Source: Catellatospora citrea (GTDB taxonomy: Bacteria; Actinomycetota; Actinomycetes; Mycobacteriales; Micromonosporaceae). Taken from it: a DNA stretch of 64,000 nucleotides. The notes under the pieces were generated by a model, which was not told where the DNA came from, did no database searches, and saw only the letters and a program-made list of their open reading frames with translations. Of this stretch, positions 52,392 through 60,794 are shown piece after piece. The stretch is taken from the NCBI RefSeq assembly GCF_003610235.1, contig NZ_RAPR01000001.1, forward strand, positions 4,402,001 to 4,466,000, written 5' to 3'. The position numbers and the translations under genes were made by a program. How positions within the stretch are numbered: position 1 is the stretch's first letter; every line of letters begins with the position of its first letter.

Positions 52392-52415
52392 GCGGGGTGA
52401 CCTGGGTCACCCCGC
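52392..52415. terminator. Hairpin overlapping the NlpC/P60 stop codon
   Basis: GCGGGGTGAC-CTGG-GTCACCCCGC, a perfect 10-bp stem containing the TGA of the minus-strand gene. A related half-dyad (GGGGTCACCCC, 52367-52377) lies just before it. Confidence 0.7.
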
Positions 52416-53813
52416 GGGCGTCACGGCGGGGGTCGGCGACGGCGACGGGCTGGCCTTCGGGCTCTCCGCTGCGGGCGCCTCCGGCGACTCGTCCGGTTCC
52501 GGCGACGGGGACGACGACGGCGAGGGGCTGGCCGGAGCACTCGGCGAGCTGCTGCTCGACGGCGAGGCGCCGACCGTCGGGCTCGGCGAGGTGGTCCTCG
52601 TGGGCGACGGGCGCGCGGTCTGCGTCGGGCTGGGCAGGTTCGGCGCCGGCAGCGCGTCCACCACCCGGGTGGCGAAGTCGATGCTGCTCAAGCTCACCGT
52701 CGCGGGTCGCACCACGTCGCCGGTGCGGGGCGCGTGGACCATCTTGCCGTCGCCGAGATACATGCCGACGTGGTGGATGGTGCGCCAGTCGTTCGGGTCG
52801 GTGGCGAAGAACACCAGATCGCCGGGGAGCAGCGCGTACTTGCTCACCGTCTTGGCGCGGGTGCCGTAGTACTGGTCCTTGGCGACGCGGTTGAGGGTGA
52901 TCCCGGCTGACTTGTACGACGCCAGCATCAGACCGGAGCAGTCGTAGGTGTTCGGGCCCTCGTCGCCCCAGCGGTAGGGCTTGCCGCGCTGGCTCAGCGC
53001 GAACATGACGGCCTGCTGCGCCCTGGCGGCCGCGACCAGGCCGGCGTTGCTCTTGCCGGGGCTGTAGGCGGAACCGAGGTTCTGCTCCTGGATCTCGCGC
53101 AGCCGGTCCGCTTCGGACTGAAGCTCGGCGAGCCGCCGCTTCAGCTCCAGGAATGCGGTCTCCTTGCGCTTGAACTCCTTCTCCACGGCCGAATACGCCG
53201 TGGACGCCTGCTGCTCGGCGGTGATGGCCGTGGTGAGAACCGTGTAGGCCTGGCGCTCCTCCTGCTGCGCGGTGGCGAGGTCGTGGAGCACGGCCTCGGT
53301 CTCCGGCGTCGCGGCGGTGCGCGGGATCAGCCGCCCGAGCTCGCCCAGCGATTCGCCCAGGTGCGGCGGCGCCTTCACGGCGGCCTGGTACTCCGCGACG
53401 GCGGCGGCCTCGGCGGCCTCCTTGGCCGTGCGCAGGGTGTCGGCCTTGGCGCGCCACGCGTAGTCGGCCATCGCCTTGGCCACGACCGTGTTGGTGTAGG
53501 CCTGGTAGAGGTCGCTGCGGCGGGCGCCGAGCACGGACAGCTCCAGCTCGGCGGCGCTGTACTGCGCCAGCAGCGCGGCCTGCGCCGTCAGCGGCTGGGT
53601 GCGCGGCTGGCTGAGCGAGCCGAACGGCAGGGTCGGCAGCCCGTCGGCCTGGGGGCGCAGGCCCGCGTCCGGAATCGCAGTGATCTTCGAACCGACGGGC
53701 GGGTCCGCGGCGGCGGGCACGGCGATGCCGCCGGCGATGAGCGCGCTGAGGACGGCTGAGCCGACCGCAACCTGGCTCTGCCGACGCGCTTGCCCGCTTC
53801 GACGCTTGGACAT
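52407..53813 (-). CDS. NlpC/P60 peptidoglycan endopeptidase, secreted
   Basis: 468 residues from ATG 53813. Signal peptide (AVLSALIAGGIAVPAAAD), then a coiled-coil region of about 230 residues (AKADTLRTAKEAAEAAAVAEY; AFLELKRRLAELQSEADRLRE), an NlpC/P60 domain at about 275-390 and a Ser/Pro-rich tail of about 80 residues. The catalytic Cys is in YDCSGLMLASYK and the His in HHVGMYLGDGKMVH. RipA/Cgl-like enzymes with this layout cut D-Glu to DAP bonds during daughter-cell separation; the coiled coil often keeps them inactive. The gene is divergent from mqnE. Confidence 0.93.
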   Translation of the reverse strand: MSKRRSGQARRQSQVAVGSAVLSALIAGGIAVPAAADPPVGSKITAIPDAGLRPQADGLPTLPFGSLSQPRTQPLTAQAALLAQYSAAELELSVLGARRSDLYQAYTNTVVAKAMADYAWRAKADTLRTAKEAAEAAAVAEYQAAVKAPPHLGESLGELGRLIPRTAATPETEAVLHDLATAQQEERQAYTVLTTAITAEQQASTAYSAVEKEFKRKETAFLELKRRLAELQSEADRLREIQEQNLGSAYSPGKSNAGLVAAARAQQAVMFALSQRGKPYRWGDEGPNTYDCSGLMLASYKSAGITLNRVAKDQYYGTRAKTVSKYALLPGDLVFFATDPNDWRTIHHVGMYLGDGKMVHAPRTGDVVRPATVSLSSIDFATRVVDALPAPNLPSPTQTARPSPTRTTSPSPTVGASPSSSSSPSAPASPSPSSSPSPEPDESPEAPAAESPKASPSPSPTPAVTPAG

Positions 53814-53962
53814 CAGTGGCCCCGCCCTCCCCGTTGGTCCCACAGAGTTCCTACCGGAAATCAGGTTCGATGTCGACCCTTCTGTCCCGGTGGCGTCTAC
53901 CTGAACAACAGCTGTCAAGGGCCGCAACAGGCACGTCGGCGGCACGTCGTAGGCTCACTGCC

Positions 53963-55132
53963 ATGGACGTGGGTTTGAAGCGTGAGCTGGAGCAGAAGGT
54001 CTATGCCGGGGAGCGGCTCAGCCGCGAGGACGGCGAGGCGCTCTACGCGAGTGACGATCTGGCCTGGTTGGGGCGGCTCGCGCACCACGTGCGCACGGAG
54101 AAGAACGGCGACCGGGTGATGTTCAACGTCAACCGGCACCTGAACCTGACGAACGTCTGCTCGGCCAGCTGTGCGTACTGCTCGTTCCAGCGCAAGCCGG
54201 GTGAGAAGGACGCCTACACCATGCGGGTGGAGCAGGCCGTCGCCAAGGCGCTGGAGATGAAGGACGAGCAGCTCACCGAGCTGCACATCGTCAACGGTCT
54301 GCACCCGACGCTGCCGTGGCGCTACTACCCGCGCGTGCTCAAGGAGCTCAAGCAGGCGCTGCCGAACGTCAAGCTGAAGGCGTTCACCGCGACCGAGGTG
54401 CAGTGGTTCGAGAAGATCTCCGGCTTGACCGCCGACGCGATCCTCGACGAGCTGATGGAGGCCGGCCTGGAGTCGCTGACCGGCGGTGGCGCCGAGATCT
54501 TCGACTGGGAGGTCCGCCAGCACATCGTCGACCACGCCTGCCACTGGGAGGACTGGTCGCGCATCCACCGGCTGGCGCACAGCAAGGGCCTGCGCACCCC
54601 CTCGACGATGCTCTACGGCCACATCGAGGAGCCGCGGCACCGCGTCGACCACGTGCTGCGCCTGCGCGAGCTGCAGGACGAGACCGGCGGCTTCACCGTC
54701 TTCATCCCGCTGCGCTACCAGCATGACTTCCACGACAGCGCGGACGGCAAGATCCGCAACCGGATCCAGGCGCAGACCAAGATGGCCTCGCCGGCCGAGT
54801 CGCTGAAGACGTTCGCGGTGTCCCGGCTGATGCTGGACAACTTCGACCACGTCAAGTGCTTCTGGGTCATGCACGGCCTGTCGCTGGCGCAGCTGTCGCT
54901 GAACTTCGGCGTGGACGACCTCGACGGCTCGGTCGTCGAGTACAAGATCACGCACGACGCCGACTCGTACGGCACGCCGAACACCATGCACCGTGACGAC
55001 CTGCTCCACCTGATCTGGGACGCGGGGTTCACCCCGGTCGAGCGGGACACCCGCTACCAGGTCGTCAAGGAGTACGGCGCGCCGGTCAGCATGGCCGAGC
55101 GGCGCAGCGAGCCGCAGCAGGTCTGGGCCTGA
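53963..55132 (+). CDS. mqnE: Aminofutalosine synthase, radical SAM
   Basis: 389 residues from ATG 53963. The radical-SAM cysteine motif is CSASCAYCSF, in the context NRHLNLTNVC typical of the MqnE/MqnC group. Other segments: ELHIVNGLHPTLPW, FTATEVQWFE and LTGGGAEIFDW. It joins the MqnA product 3-enolpyruvylbenzoate to SAM, giving aminofutalosine. The NGLHP motif and the presence of mqnA in the window favour MqnE over MqnC. Confidence 0.92.
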   Translation: MDVGLKRELEQKVYAGERLSREDGEALYASDDLAWLGRLAHHVRTEKNGDRVMFNVNRHLNLTNVCSASCAYCSFQRKPGEKDAYTMRVEQAVAKALEMKDEQLTELHIVNGLHPTLPWRYYPRVLKELKQALPNVKLKAFTATEVQWFEKISGLTADAILDELMEAGLESLTGGGAEIFDWEVRQHIVDHACHWEDWSRIHRLAHSKGLRTPSTMLYGHIEEPRHRVDHVLRLRELQDETGGFTVFIPLRYQHDFHDSADGKIRNRIQAQTKMASPAESLKTFAVSRLMLDNFDHVKCFWVMHGLSLAQLSLNFGVDDLDGSVVEYKITHDADSYGTPNTMHRDDLLHLIWDAGFTPVERDTRYQVVKEYGAPVSMAERRSEPQQVWA

Positions 55133-55135
55133 CGG

Positions 55136-55570
55136 GTGGCCGATCCGCAGAGCCCGGCCGACGAGCAGCGCAAGGGCCCGCGGCGTGACGCGTCCGGGCG
55201 CATCGTCTCGCTGACCGACCTGGTGGCGTACGCGCTGGCCGGGTACGTCATCAGCGTGCTCGGAATGGTCGCCTTCGACGGCCTGTTCGCGCTGCTCGGC
55301 ATGGGCGAGTTCGGCGACCTCACCGGCTGGCTCGCGGTGATCTTCCCGGCGATCATCTTCGTGGAGCAGTTCAAGGCGGCGGCCGGCCACCGCGGGCGGG
55401 CCGCCGTGGCCCCGGCCGCCGGCCTGCTCGCGGTGGTGCTGGGCGTGCTCGCCGTGGGCGTCGCGTCCGGCTTCCCGCCGCTGGTGTCCGGCGCGCTGGG
55501 CGCGCTGGTCACCACGGTGGTGTACGCGGTGCTCTGGCACCTCGGGCTGGCGGTCGCCGACCGGGGCTGA
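55136..55570 (+). CDS. Hypothetical membrane protein downstream of mqnE
   Basis: 144 residues from GTG 55136, four bases after the mqnE stop. A basic N-terminus is followed by four helices (about 26-50, 58-78, 88-108, 114-136). I recognise no family. Tight coupling to mqnE suggests a shared transcript and perhaps a role in membrane quinone synthesis or respiration (inference). Confidence 0.75.
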   Translation: MADPQSPADEQRKGPRRDASGRIVSLTDLVAYALAGYVISVLGMVAFDGLFALLGMGEFGDLTGWLAVIFPAIIFVEQFKAAAGHRGRAAVAPAAGLLAVVLGVLAVGVASGFPPLVSGALGALVTTVVYAVLWHLGLAVADRG

Positions 55571-55628
55571 CCCGCGTCCCGAGCGGGGCTGACCGAGCAC
55601 CGGCAGCTTCGGCGGCTACCCTGGACCG

Positions 55629-55931
55629 GTGAGTCCTGCTGTCAAGTACACGCTCGCCAGGCTGGTCCTCTTCCTGGCCGTCTTCGCCGCCCTGTGGTTC
55701 GTGCCGAACCTGAGCCTGCTGCTCAAGCTGATGATCGCGATCCTGGTCTCGGCCGCGGCGAGCTGGTTCCTGCTGCGCAACCTGCGCGACGAGGTCACCG
55801 CCCAGGTCGAGGGCGCGGTGGACCGCCGCAAGGCGGAGAAGGACCGGCTGCGCGCGGCGCTGGCCGGCGAGACTGAGCCCACCGAAGACGTGCCCGCCGC
55901 CGACGAAGAGGTCCACAAGACCCAGGCGTGA
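55629..55931 (+). CDS. DUF4229-like small membrane protein
   Basis: 100 residues from GTG 55629. Two adjacent helices (about 7-24 and 28-47), then a charged helical tail (LRDEVTAQVEGAVDRRKAEKDR) ending in acidic residues. The layout is that of the DUF4229 proteins found beside menaquinone genes in actinomycetes. Function unknown; probably the last gene of the mqnE operon. Confidence 0.82.
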   Translation: MSPAVKYTLARLVLFLAVFAALWFVPNLSLLLKLMIAILVSAAASWFLLRNLRDEVTAQVEGAVDRRKAEKDRLRAALAGETEPTEDVPAADEEVHKTQA

Positions 55932-55984
55932 TGAGCCTGCGCACATCCTCCACTCCGCGTCGTGAGCATCGGTCCGGGTGTGTA

Positions 55985-56105
55985 TTAGCGTGTCGGCTGA
56001 CTGTCCCGCAGCGAAGCCGGTGCGAACCCGGCGCTGTCCCGCAACTGTGATCCCACCCGATGTCCTCGGGCGGGCGAGCCAGGTCGCCTGCGGCAGTCGC
56101 GAACC
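55985..56105 (+). promoter_or_regulatory. Cobalamin riboswitch upstream of btuFCD
   Basis: Consensus blocks are visible in order: AGCCGGTGCGAACCCGGC, then CTGTCCCGCAACTGTGA, then the B12 box GAGCCAGGTCGCCTGC (56076-56091). It lies about 100 nt before the btuF GTG. Binding of adenosyl- or methylcobalamin should reduce expression of the uptake operon. The exact ends are approximate. Confidence 0.9.
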
Positions 56106-56197
56106 ACGCTCTCGAGGAAGGGCGTCTCGCGGACCGGGCTGCCCCACCTGATCGGGCCCTGTCGGCGAAGGACCTGCCTCGACCGATAGGAGGATCA

Positions 56198-57130
56198 GTG
56201 CGTACCCGTTTCCTGTCCCGCCGCGCGCTCGGCGCGCTCGCCGCCGCCGGCCTCGTGGCCGCGCTCGCGGCCTGCGCGACCGACGACCCGGCGACCCCTG
56301 CCGCATCGAGCTCCGCCGCGGCGTACCCGGTGACCGTCGGCTCGGTGACCCTGCCCGCGCAGCCGGTGAAGATCGTGTCGCTGTCGCCGACGACGACCGA
56401 GATGCTCTTCGCGATCGGCGCCGGCGGCCAGGTCGTCGCCGCCGACGACAACTCGAACTTCCCGGCGAACGCGCCGAAGACAGAGCTGTCCGGCTTCCAG
56501 CCCAACGCCGAGGCCGTCGCGGCCAAGAGCCCCGACCTGGTGGTGCTCAGCACCGACGCCAACAACGTGGTCGCCCAGCTGACCACCCTCAAGATCCCGG
56601 TGTACGTGGCCCCCGCCGCGGTCACGCTGGAGGACACGTACAAGCAGCTCGCCGAGCTGGGCGAGCTGACCGGGCACAAGGCCGAGGCCACCGCGCTCAC
56701 CCAGCAGATGAAGGACGACATCGCCAAGCTGGTCAAGGACCTGCCGAAGCGGGCGACGCCGCTGTCCTACTACTACGAGCTGGACCCGACGCTGTACTCG
56801 GTGACCTCGAAGACCTTCATCGGCTCGCTGTTCGAGCTGGCCGGCCTGAAGAACGTGGCTGACGCCGCCGACACCAAGGGCAGCGGCTACCCGCAGCTCA
56901 CCGCCGAGTCGCTGGTCAAGTCGAACCCCGACCTGATCTTCCTGGCCGACACCAAGTGCTGCAAGCAGGACCTGGCCGCGGTGCAGGCGCGGGCCGGCTG
57001 GGCCGGGATGACCGCCGTCAGCAAGGGCCAGGTCATCGCGCTGGACGACGACATCGCCTCGCGCTGGGGCCCGCGGGTCGTCGACCTGGTCCGCGCGATC
57101 GTCGACGCCGCGAACAAGGTCCCGGCCTGA
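56198..57130 (+). CDS. btuF: Cobalamin ABC transporter substrate-binding lipoprotein
   Basis: 310 residues from GTG 56198, preceded by AGGAGGA. Lipobox LAACA-like (LVAALAAC). The mature part is the BtuF/FhuD helical-backbone binding fold: VKIVSLSPTTTEMLFAIGAG and a C-terminal LTAESLVKSNPDLIFLADTKCC. The cobalamin riboswitch directly upstream identifies the ligand as a corrinoid rather than a siderophore. First gene of the btuFCD operon. Confidence 0.92.
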   Translation: MRTRFLSRRALGALAAAGLVAALAACATDDPATPAASSSAAAYPVTVGSVTLPAQPVKIVSLSPTTTEMLFAIGAGGQVVAADDNSNFPANAPKTELSGFQPNAEAVAAKSPDLVVLSTDANNVVAQLTTLKIPVYVAPAAVTLEDTYKQLAELGELTGHKAEATALTQQMKDDIAKLVKDLPKRATPLSYYYELDPTLYSVTSKTFIGSLFELAGLKNVADAADTKGSGYPQLTAESLVKSNPDLIFLADTKCCKQDLAAVQARAGWAGMTAVSKGQVIALDDDIASRWGPRVVDLVRAIVDAANKVPA

Positions 57131-57131
57131 C

Positions 57132-58160
57132 GTGACGACGCTGCGACCGGCACGGCTGCGTCCCGGGTGGCTCGCCGCCGGGTTCGGGGCCGTGCTGGTC
57201 GCGCTCGTCGCCGGGGTCGCCCTGGGCCCGGTGACGCTGCCGCCCGGCTCGGTCGCGGCGGAACTGCTCAACCTGATCCCGGGCGTGGACCTGCCGTCGG
57301 GGCTGAACGAGCGCGAGATCGCCATCATCACCGAGCTGCGGCTGCCGCGGGTGGTGCTGGGCCTGCTGGTCGGCGCGATGCTGTCCCTGGCGGGCGGCTG
57401 CTACCAGGGGGTCTTCCGCAACCCGCTGGCCGACCCCTACCTGCTGGGCGTCGCCGCGGGCGCCGGGCTCGGCGCGACCATGGCGATCGCGTTCCGGGCC
57501 GGGGCGGTGCTGCCGCTGGCCGCGTTCGCCGGGGCCGGGATTGCGGTCGTGGTCACCTACCTGCTCGGGGTGGCCGGCGGGCGGGACCGCTCGTCGGCGA
57601 CGCTGATCCTGGCCGGGGTCGCCGTGTCGAGCTTCCTCGCCGCGATCCAGACCTACCTGCTGCAACGCAACGTGGACACCATCCGTGAGGTGTACTCGTG
57701 GCTGCTCGGGCGGCTGGCCACCAACGGCTGGCACGAGGTGACGCTGCTGCTGCCGTACGCGGTGGTCACCACGGTCGTGGTGCTGGCGCTGCGCCGGGAG
57801 CTGGACGTGCTCAGCGTCGGCGACACCGAGGCGGCGAGCCTGGGCCTGCACCCGCAGCGGTCCCGGATGATCCTGCTGGCCGCGGCCTCGCTGGGCACCG
57901 CCGCCGCGGTCGCCGTGTCCGGCCTGATCGGCTTCGTCGGCATCATCGTGCCGCACGTGGTGCGGCTGCTGGCCGGCGGTTCGTACCGGTCGATCCTGCC
58001 GCTGTCGCTGCTGTTCGGCGCGGCCTTCCTCGCCCTGGCCGATCTGGCCGCGCGCACCCTGATCGCCCCGGGCGAGCTGCCGATCGGGGTGGTCACCGCG
58101 TTCTTCGGCGCCCCGTTCTTCATCCTGGTGCTGCGTTCGACCCGGCGGGTGAGCGTCTGA
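57132..58160 (+). CDS. btuC: Cobalamin ABC transporter permease (FecCD family)
   Basis: 342 residues, about ten helices. FecCD-family motifs: REIAIITELRLPRVVLGLLVGAMLSLAGG near the N-terminus, FRNPLADPYLLGVAAGAGLGA, and SGLIGFVGIIVPHVVRL before the last helices. Starts one base after the btuF stop and its TGA overlaps the btuD ATG. It forms the membrane channel for corrinoid import. Confidence 0.95.
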   Translation: MTTLRPARLRPGWLAAGFGAVLVALVAGVALGPVTLPPGSVAAELLNLIPGVDLPSGLNEREIAIITELRLPRVVLGLLVGAMLSLAGGCYQGVFRNPLADPYLLGVAAGAGLGATMAIAFRAGAVLPLAAFAGAGIAVVVTYLLGVAGGRDRSSATLILAGVAVSSFLAAIQTYLLQRNVDTIREVYSWLLGRLATNGWHEVTLLLPYAVVTTVVVLALRRELDVLSVGDTEAASLGLHPQRSRMILLAAASLGTAAAVAVSGLIGFVGIIVPHVVRLLAGGSYRSILPLSLLFGAAFLALADLAARTLIAPGELPIGVVTAFFGAPFFILVLRSTRRVSV

Positions 58161-58927
58161 TGCTGGCCGTCGAGGGCGTCCGGGTGAGGCTGGGCGACGC
58201 CGAGATCCTGCACGGTGTCGACCTGACCGTGGCCTCCGGCGAGTGGGTCACCGTGATCGGTCCCAACGGCGCGGGCAAGTCGACCCTGCTGCGGGCCGTG
58301 GGCGGCGCGGTGCCGAGCCACGGAAAGATCATCATCGACGGTGCGCCGACCGGCGCGCTGCCGCGCCGTCGCCGCGCACAGCTGGTCGCCACGGTGGCCC
58401 AGCAGCCCGTGGTGCCGCCCGGCATGCGGGTGCTGGACTACGTGCTGCTCGGGCGCACGCCCTACATCGCCCCGCTGGGCCGCGAGTCGGCGCAGGATCT
58501 GTCCATCGTGGAGCAGGTGCTCGACTCCCTCGAACTGCGCCGGTTCACCGGGCGCGAGCTGGAGACGCTGTCCGGCGGCGAGCGCCAGCGGGTGTTCCTG
58601 GCCCGCGCGCTGGCCCAGGGCGCGCCGCTGCTGCTGCTCGACGAGCCCACCTCGGCCCTGGACATCGGCCACCAGCAGGAGGTGCTGGAGCTGGTCGACC
58701 GGCTGCGCCGGGAACGTGCGCTGACCGTGCTGGCCACCATGCACGACCTGTCCGTGGCGGGCGAGTACGCCGACCGGCTGGTGCTGCTGGCCGAGGGCCG
58801 GATCGCCGCCGACGGCCCGCCCGCGCAGGTGCTGACCGAGGAGCTGCTCGCGCGGCACTACCGCGCCCGGGTCCGCGTCATCGCGGGCGAGTTCGGCCCG
58901 ATCGTGGTCCCCGTGCGGGTCAACTGA
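58160..58927 (+). CDS. btuD: Cobalamin ABC transporter ATP-binding protein
   Basis: 255 residues. Complete ABC ATPase: Walker A GPNGAGKS, Q-loop in VATVAQQP, signature LSGGERQR, Walker B LLLLDEPTS and the H-loop ATMHD. It powers the BtuC dimer. The last 8 bp overlap the convergent gene at 58920. Confidence 0.95.
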   Translation: MLAVEGVRVRLGDAEILHGVDLTVASGEWVTVIGPNGAGKSTLLRAVGGAVPSHGKIIIDGAPTGALPRRRRAQLVATVAQQPVVPPGMRVLDYVLLGRTPYIAPLGRESAQDLSIVEQVLDSLELRRFTGRELETLSGGERQRVFLARALAQGAPLLLLDEPTSALDIGHQQEVLELVDRLRRERALTVLATMHDLSVAGEYADRLVLLAEGRIAADGPPAQVLTEELLARHYRARVRVIAGEFGPIVVPVRVN

Positions 58928-60239
58928 TCTCGCGTACCGCCGCGAGCGCCCGGTCCACCTCCGCCTCGTTCGTGACGATGCTCGTCCCGAACCGCAGGTA
59001 GGACGGGTTGTACGGGGTGGTGCTGGTGATGATGTCCTTGGCCGCCAGCGCGGACACCGCCGCCGCCGGGCTCATCGACTTCAGCTCGCAGCAGACCAGC
59101 CCCGCCGAGAGCTCGGCCGACCTCGGTGTGATCACTGTGACGCCGTCGATCCCGGCCAGGCCTTCCTTGAGCCGGGTGGACAGCTCGGTGGTGCGCTGCG
59201 CGACGCGGCTGCGGGTCAGCGCGGCGTGGAAGTCGAACGCCTGCTCCACCGCCCACAGGTGCTCGAAGTTGTGGTAGCCGCCGGGAGATGCCGACGGCGC
59301 GGGCAGCGCCGGGTCGAAGCCCAGCCAGTTCGCGAAACCGGCCTGCTCGAACGTGGGGATGGCGGGCCGGAACCTGGCCCAGGCTTCGGGGCGGCCCCAG
59401 ACGAGGCCCGTGCCACGCGGCCCGAACAGCCACTTGTGGCATCCCGAGACGAGGAAGTCGCAGCCCAGGTCGACGGCGCTCGCGTCGACCGCGCCGAAGC
59501 CGTGCACGCCGTCCACGCACAGCAGTGCTCTGCGGTCAGGGGCCAGGTCGCGGTTGTGCGTGGCGAGCGCGTCGGCGATCGCCCGGATCGGCATCCGCAA
59601 CCCGGTGCTGGAATGCACCCAGGTCACCGCGACGACCCGGGTTGCCGGGGTGAGCGACTTGGCAAGGGTCTGCACGATCTGGTCGGCGCTCGCCGTGGCC
59701 GGGTCGGCGAACAGGCGCACCTTGCGCACGGTCACGCCGTCGCGGGCGGCGCGCAGCCGTAGCGACTCGTGCGTGGAGTAGAAGTCGTGCTCGGTGGTCA
59801 GCACCTCGTCGCCGGGACGCAGCGCGATCCCGCCGTAGAGCAGGCCGAGGCCCATCGTGGTCGAGTCGGTGAAGTACACGTGGTCACCGGACCCGCCGAG
59901 GTACTTGCCGGCCGCGAGGTGCAGCCGCTGGCGCGCGTTCTCCTCCTGGGCGTGCAGGTAGCCGACGGTGTCCTGGTCCAGGCCCTCGCGATGCCGCGCG
60001 ATCGCGGCCCGCACCCCGGCCGGCGGGCTGGCGAACACGAACGCGGCGAACTGCGCCTTGGCCGTGTCCAGCAGGAACTGCCGCCGCACGCTGTCCCAGT
60101 CGCCGGGGTCCAGCGGGCCGGGAGTGGGTTTCGGGACCTCCATGACGGGGTCGGCGTCGCATGCCGACAGTGCGCCCAGCGCGGCGGTGGCGGTCAATCC
60201 GCCCAGCAGCCCCCGACGGCTGACAGAAAGCTCACCCAT
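58920..60239 (-). CDS. Exported class V aminotransferase-like lipoprotein (isopenicillin N epimerase-like)
   Basis: 439 residues from ATG 60239. The leader has a twin-arginine motif (SRRGLLGG) and a lipobox (LSAC), so the mature enzyme is predicted to be anchored outside. The rest is a fold type I PLP enzyme of the class V/IPNE branch: YFTDSTTMGLGLLYGG, VTWVHSSTGL, CVDGVHGFGAVD and the Schiff-base Lys in GCHKWLFGPRGTG. Exported PLP enzymes of this class are uncommon; Tat transport fits cofactor insertion before export. The substrate is unknown. Its 3' end overlaps btuD by 8 bp. Confidence 0.88.
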   Translation of the reverse strand: MGELSVSRRGLLGGLTATAALGALSACDADPVMEVPKPTPGPLDPGDWDSVRRQFLLDTAKAQFAAFVFASPPAGVRAAIARHREGLDQDTVGYLHAQEENARQRLHLAAGKYLGGSGDHVYFTDSTTMGLGLLYGGIALRPGDEVLTTEHDFYSTHESLRLRAARDGVTVRKVRLFADPATASADQIVQTLAKSLTPATRVVAVTWVHSSTGLRMPIRAIADALATHNRDLAPDRRALLCVDGVHGFGAVDASAVDLGCDFLVSGCHKWLFGPRGTGLVWGRPEAWARFRPAIPTFEQAGFANWLGFDPALPAPSASPGGYHNFEHLWAVEQAFDFHAALTRSRVAQRTTELSTRLKEGLAGIDGVTVITPRSAELSAGLVCCELKSMSPAAAVSALAAKDIITSTTPYNPSYLRFGTSIVTNEAEVDRALAAVREIS

Positions 60240-60364
60240 CGATCTATCGGACCACGCCCGCCGTCTGTCCGCTATCCGTAACAGGGCCAACTCCTAACCT
60301 TCGGTCTCGTCGCCGGTCCAGCGAACGCCGATAGGCTTGCCGGTGTCCCTGGGGAGGTGACAGG

Positions 60365-60439
60365 TTGCACGAGGACCGCGTCAGAGACGAGTTCGCCCGG
60401 ATCGAACTCACCGCACGAGTGCGCCTTACCGTGAAATGA
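60365..60439 (+). CDS. Putative micro-gene 1 (24 aa)
   Basis: TTG start after GGGGAGG; encodes a short charged peptide (HEDRVRDEFARIELTARV). Its TGA overlaps the ATG of the next short frame (ATGA). Such chaining is typical of real, translationally coupled genes, but at this length it could also be a decayed gene or chance. Confidence 0.3.
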   Translation: MHEDRVRDEFARIELTARVRLTVK

Positions 60440-60549
60440 TCAGCCAGTACGAGACTGGCCCGGCATTTCATCGCCGGCAGTTGGAAGACGATCAATTCGA
60501 GCTAGGCAGGCTCGACGAGAGGCTGGAGGCCGGTCGTGAACGTGGATGA
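60436..60549 (+). CDS. Putative micro-gene 2 (37 aa)
   Basis: ATG 60436 overlapping the previous stop; a very charged peptide (RRQLEDDQFELGRLDERLE). Overlaps the next frame by 14 bp. It could be a frameshifted part of a former larger gene (SQYETG recalls HTH-XRE proteins) or a genuine small protein. Confidence 0.3.
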   Translation: MISQYETGPAFHRRQLEDDQFELGRLDERLEAGRERG

Positions 60550-60733
60550 GCACATCGCAGCGCTGAACGCGTTCATGCGCGCGGACCGTGAGGAGTACAT
60601 CGCCCAGGTTCGCGGCTGGGCGGAGTGCGCCGACGCGGAGGGCCGTGTCGCGGCCTCTCGGCAGCACTGGGCGCACGTCGACAGGCTGGAAGCCATGGAC
60701 AAGCCGTGGGAGGCCAAGCCGCGCGCCGCATAG
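60536..60733 (+). CDS. Small hypothetical protein, 65 aa
   Basis: GTG 60536. A soluble, mostly helical small protein (DEHIAALNAFMRADREEYIAQVRGWAEC) with several Trp and a basic end. It is followed by a strong terminator, which supports it being the last gene of a short transcript. No family recognised. Confidence 0.6.
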   Translation: MNVDEHIAALNAFMRADREEYIAQVRGWAECADAEGRVAASRQHWAHVDRLEAMDKPWEAKPRAA

Positions 60734-60750
60734 TGCCGTCATGACTGAAC

Positions 60751-60788
60751 ACGGGTGCCCCGCACGGTCGATCGTGCGGGGCACCCGT
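60751..60788. terminator. Bidirectional hairpin terminator
   Basis: A perfect 16-bp stem ACGGGTGCCCCGCACG (60751-60766) with 60773-60788 and a 6-nt loop, between the small genes and the convergent HelD gene. Confidence 0.9.
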
Positions 60789-60794
60789 CTGTCG

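Noticed and set aside
53814..53962. Possible c-di-AMP (ydaO) riboswitch before the NlpC/P60 gene
   Set aside because: Such riboswitches often precede cell-wall hydrolases in actinomycetes, but I could not find the conserved blocks in this 149-bp region on either strand.
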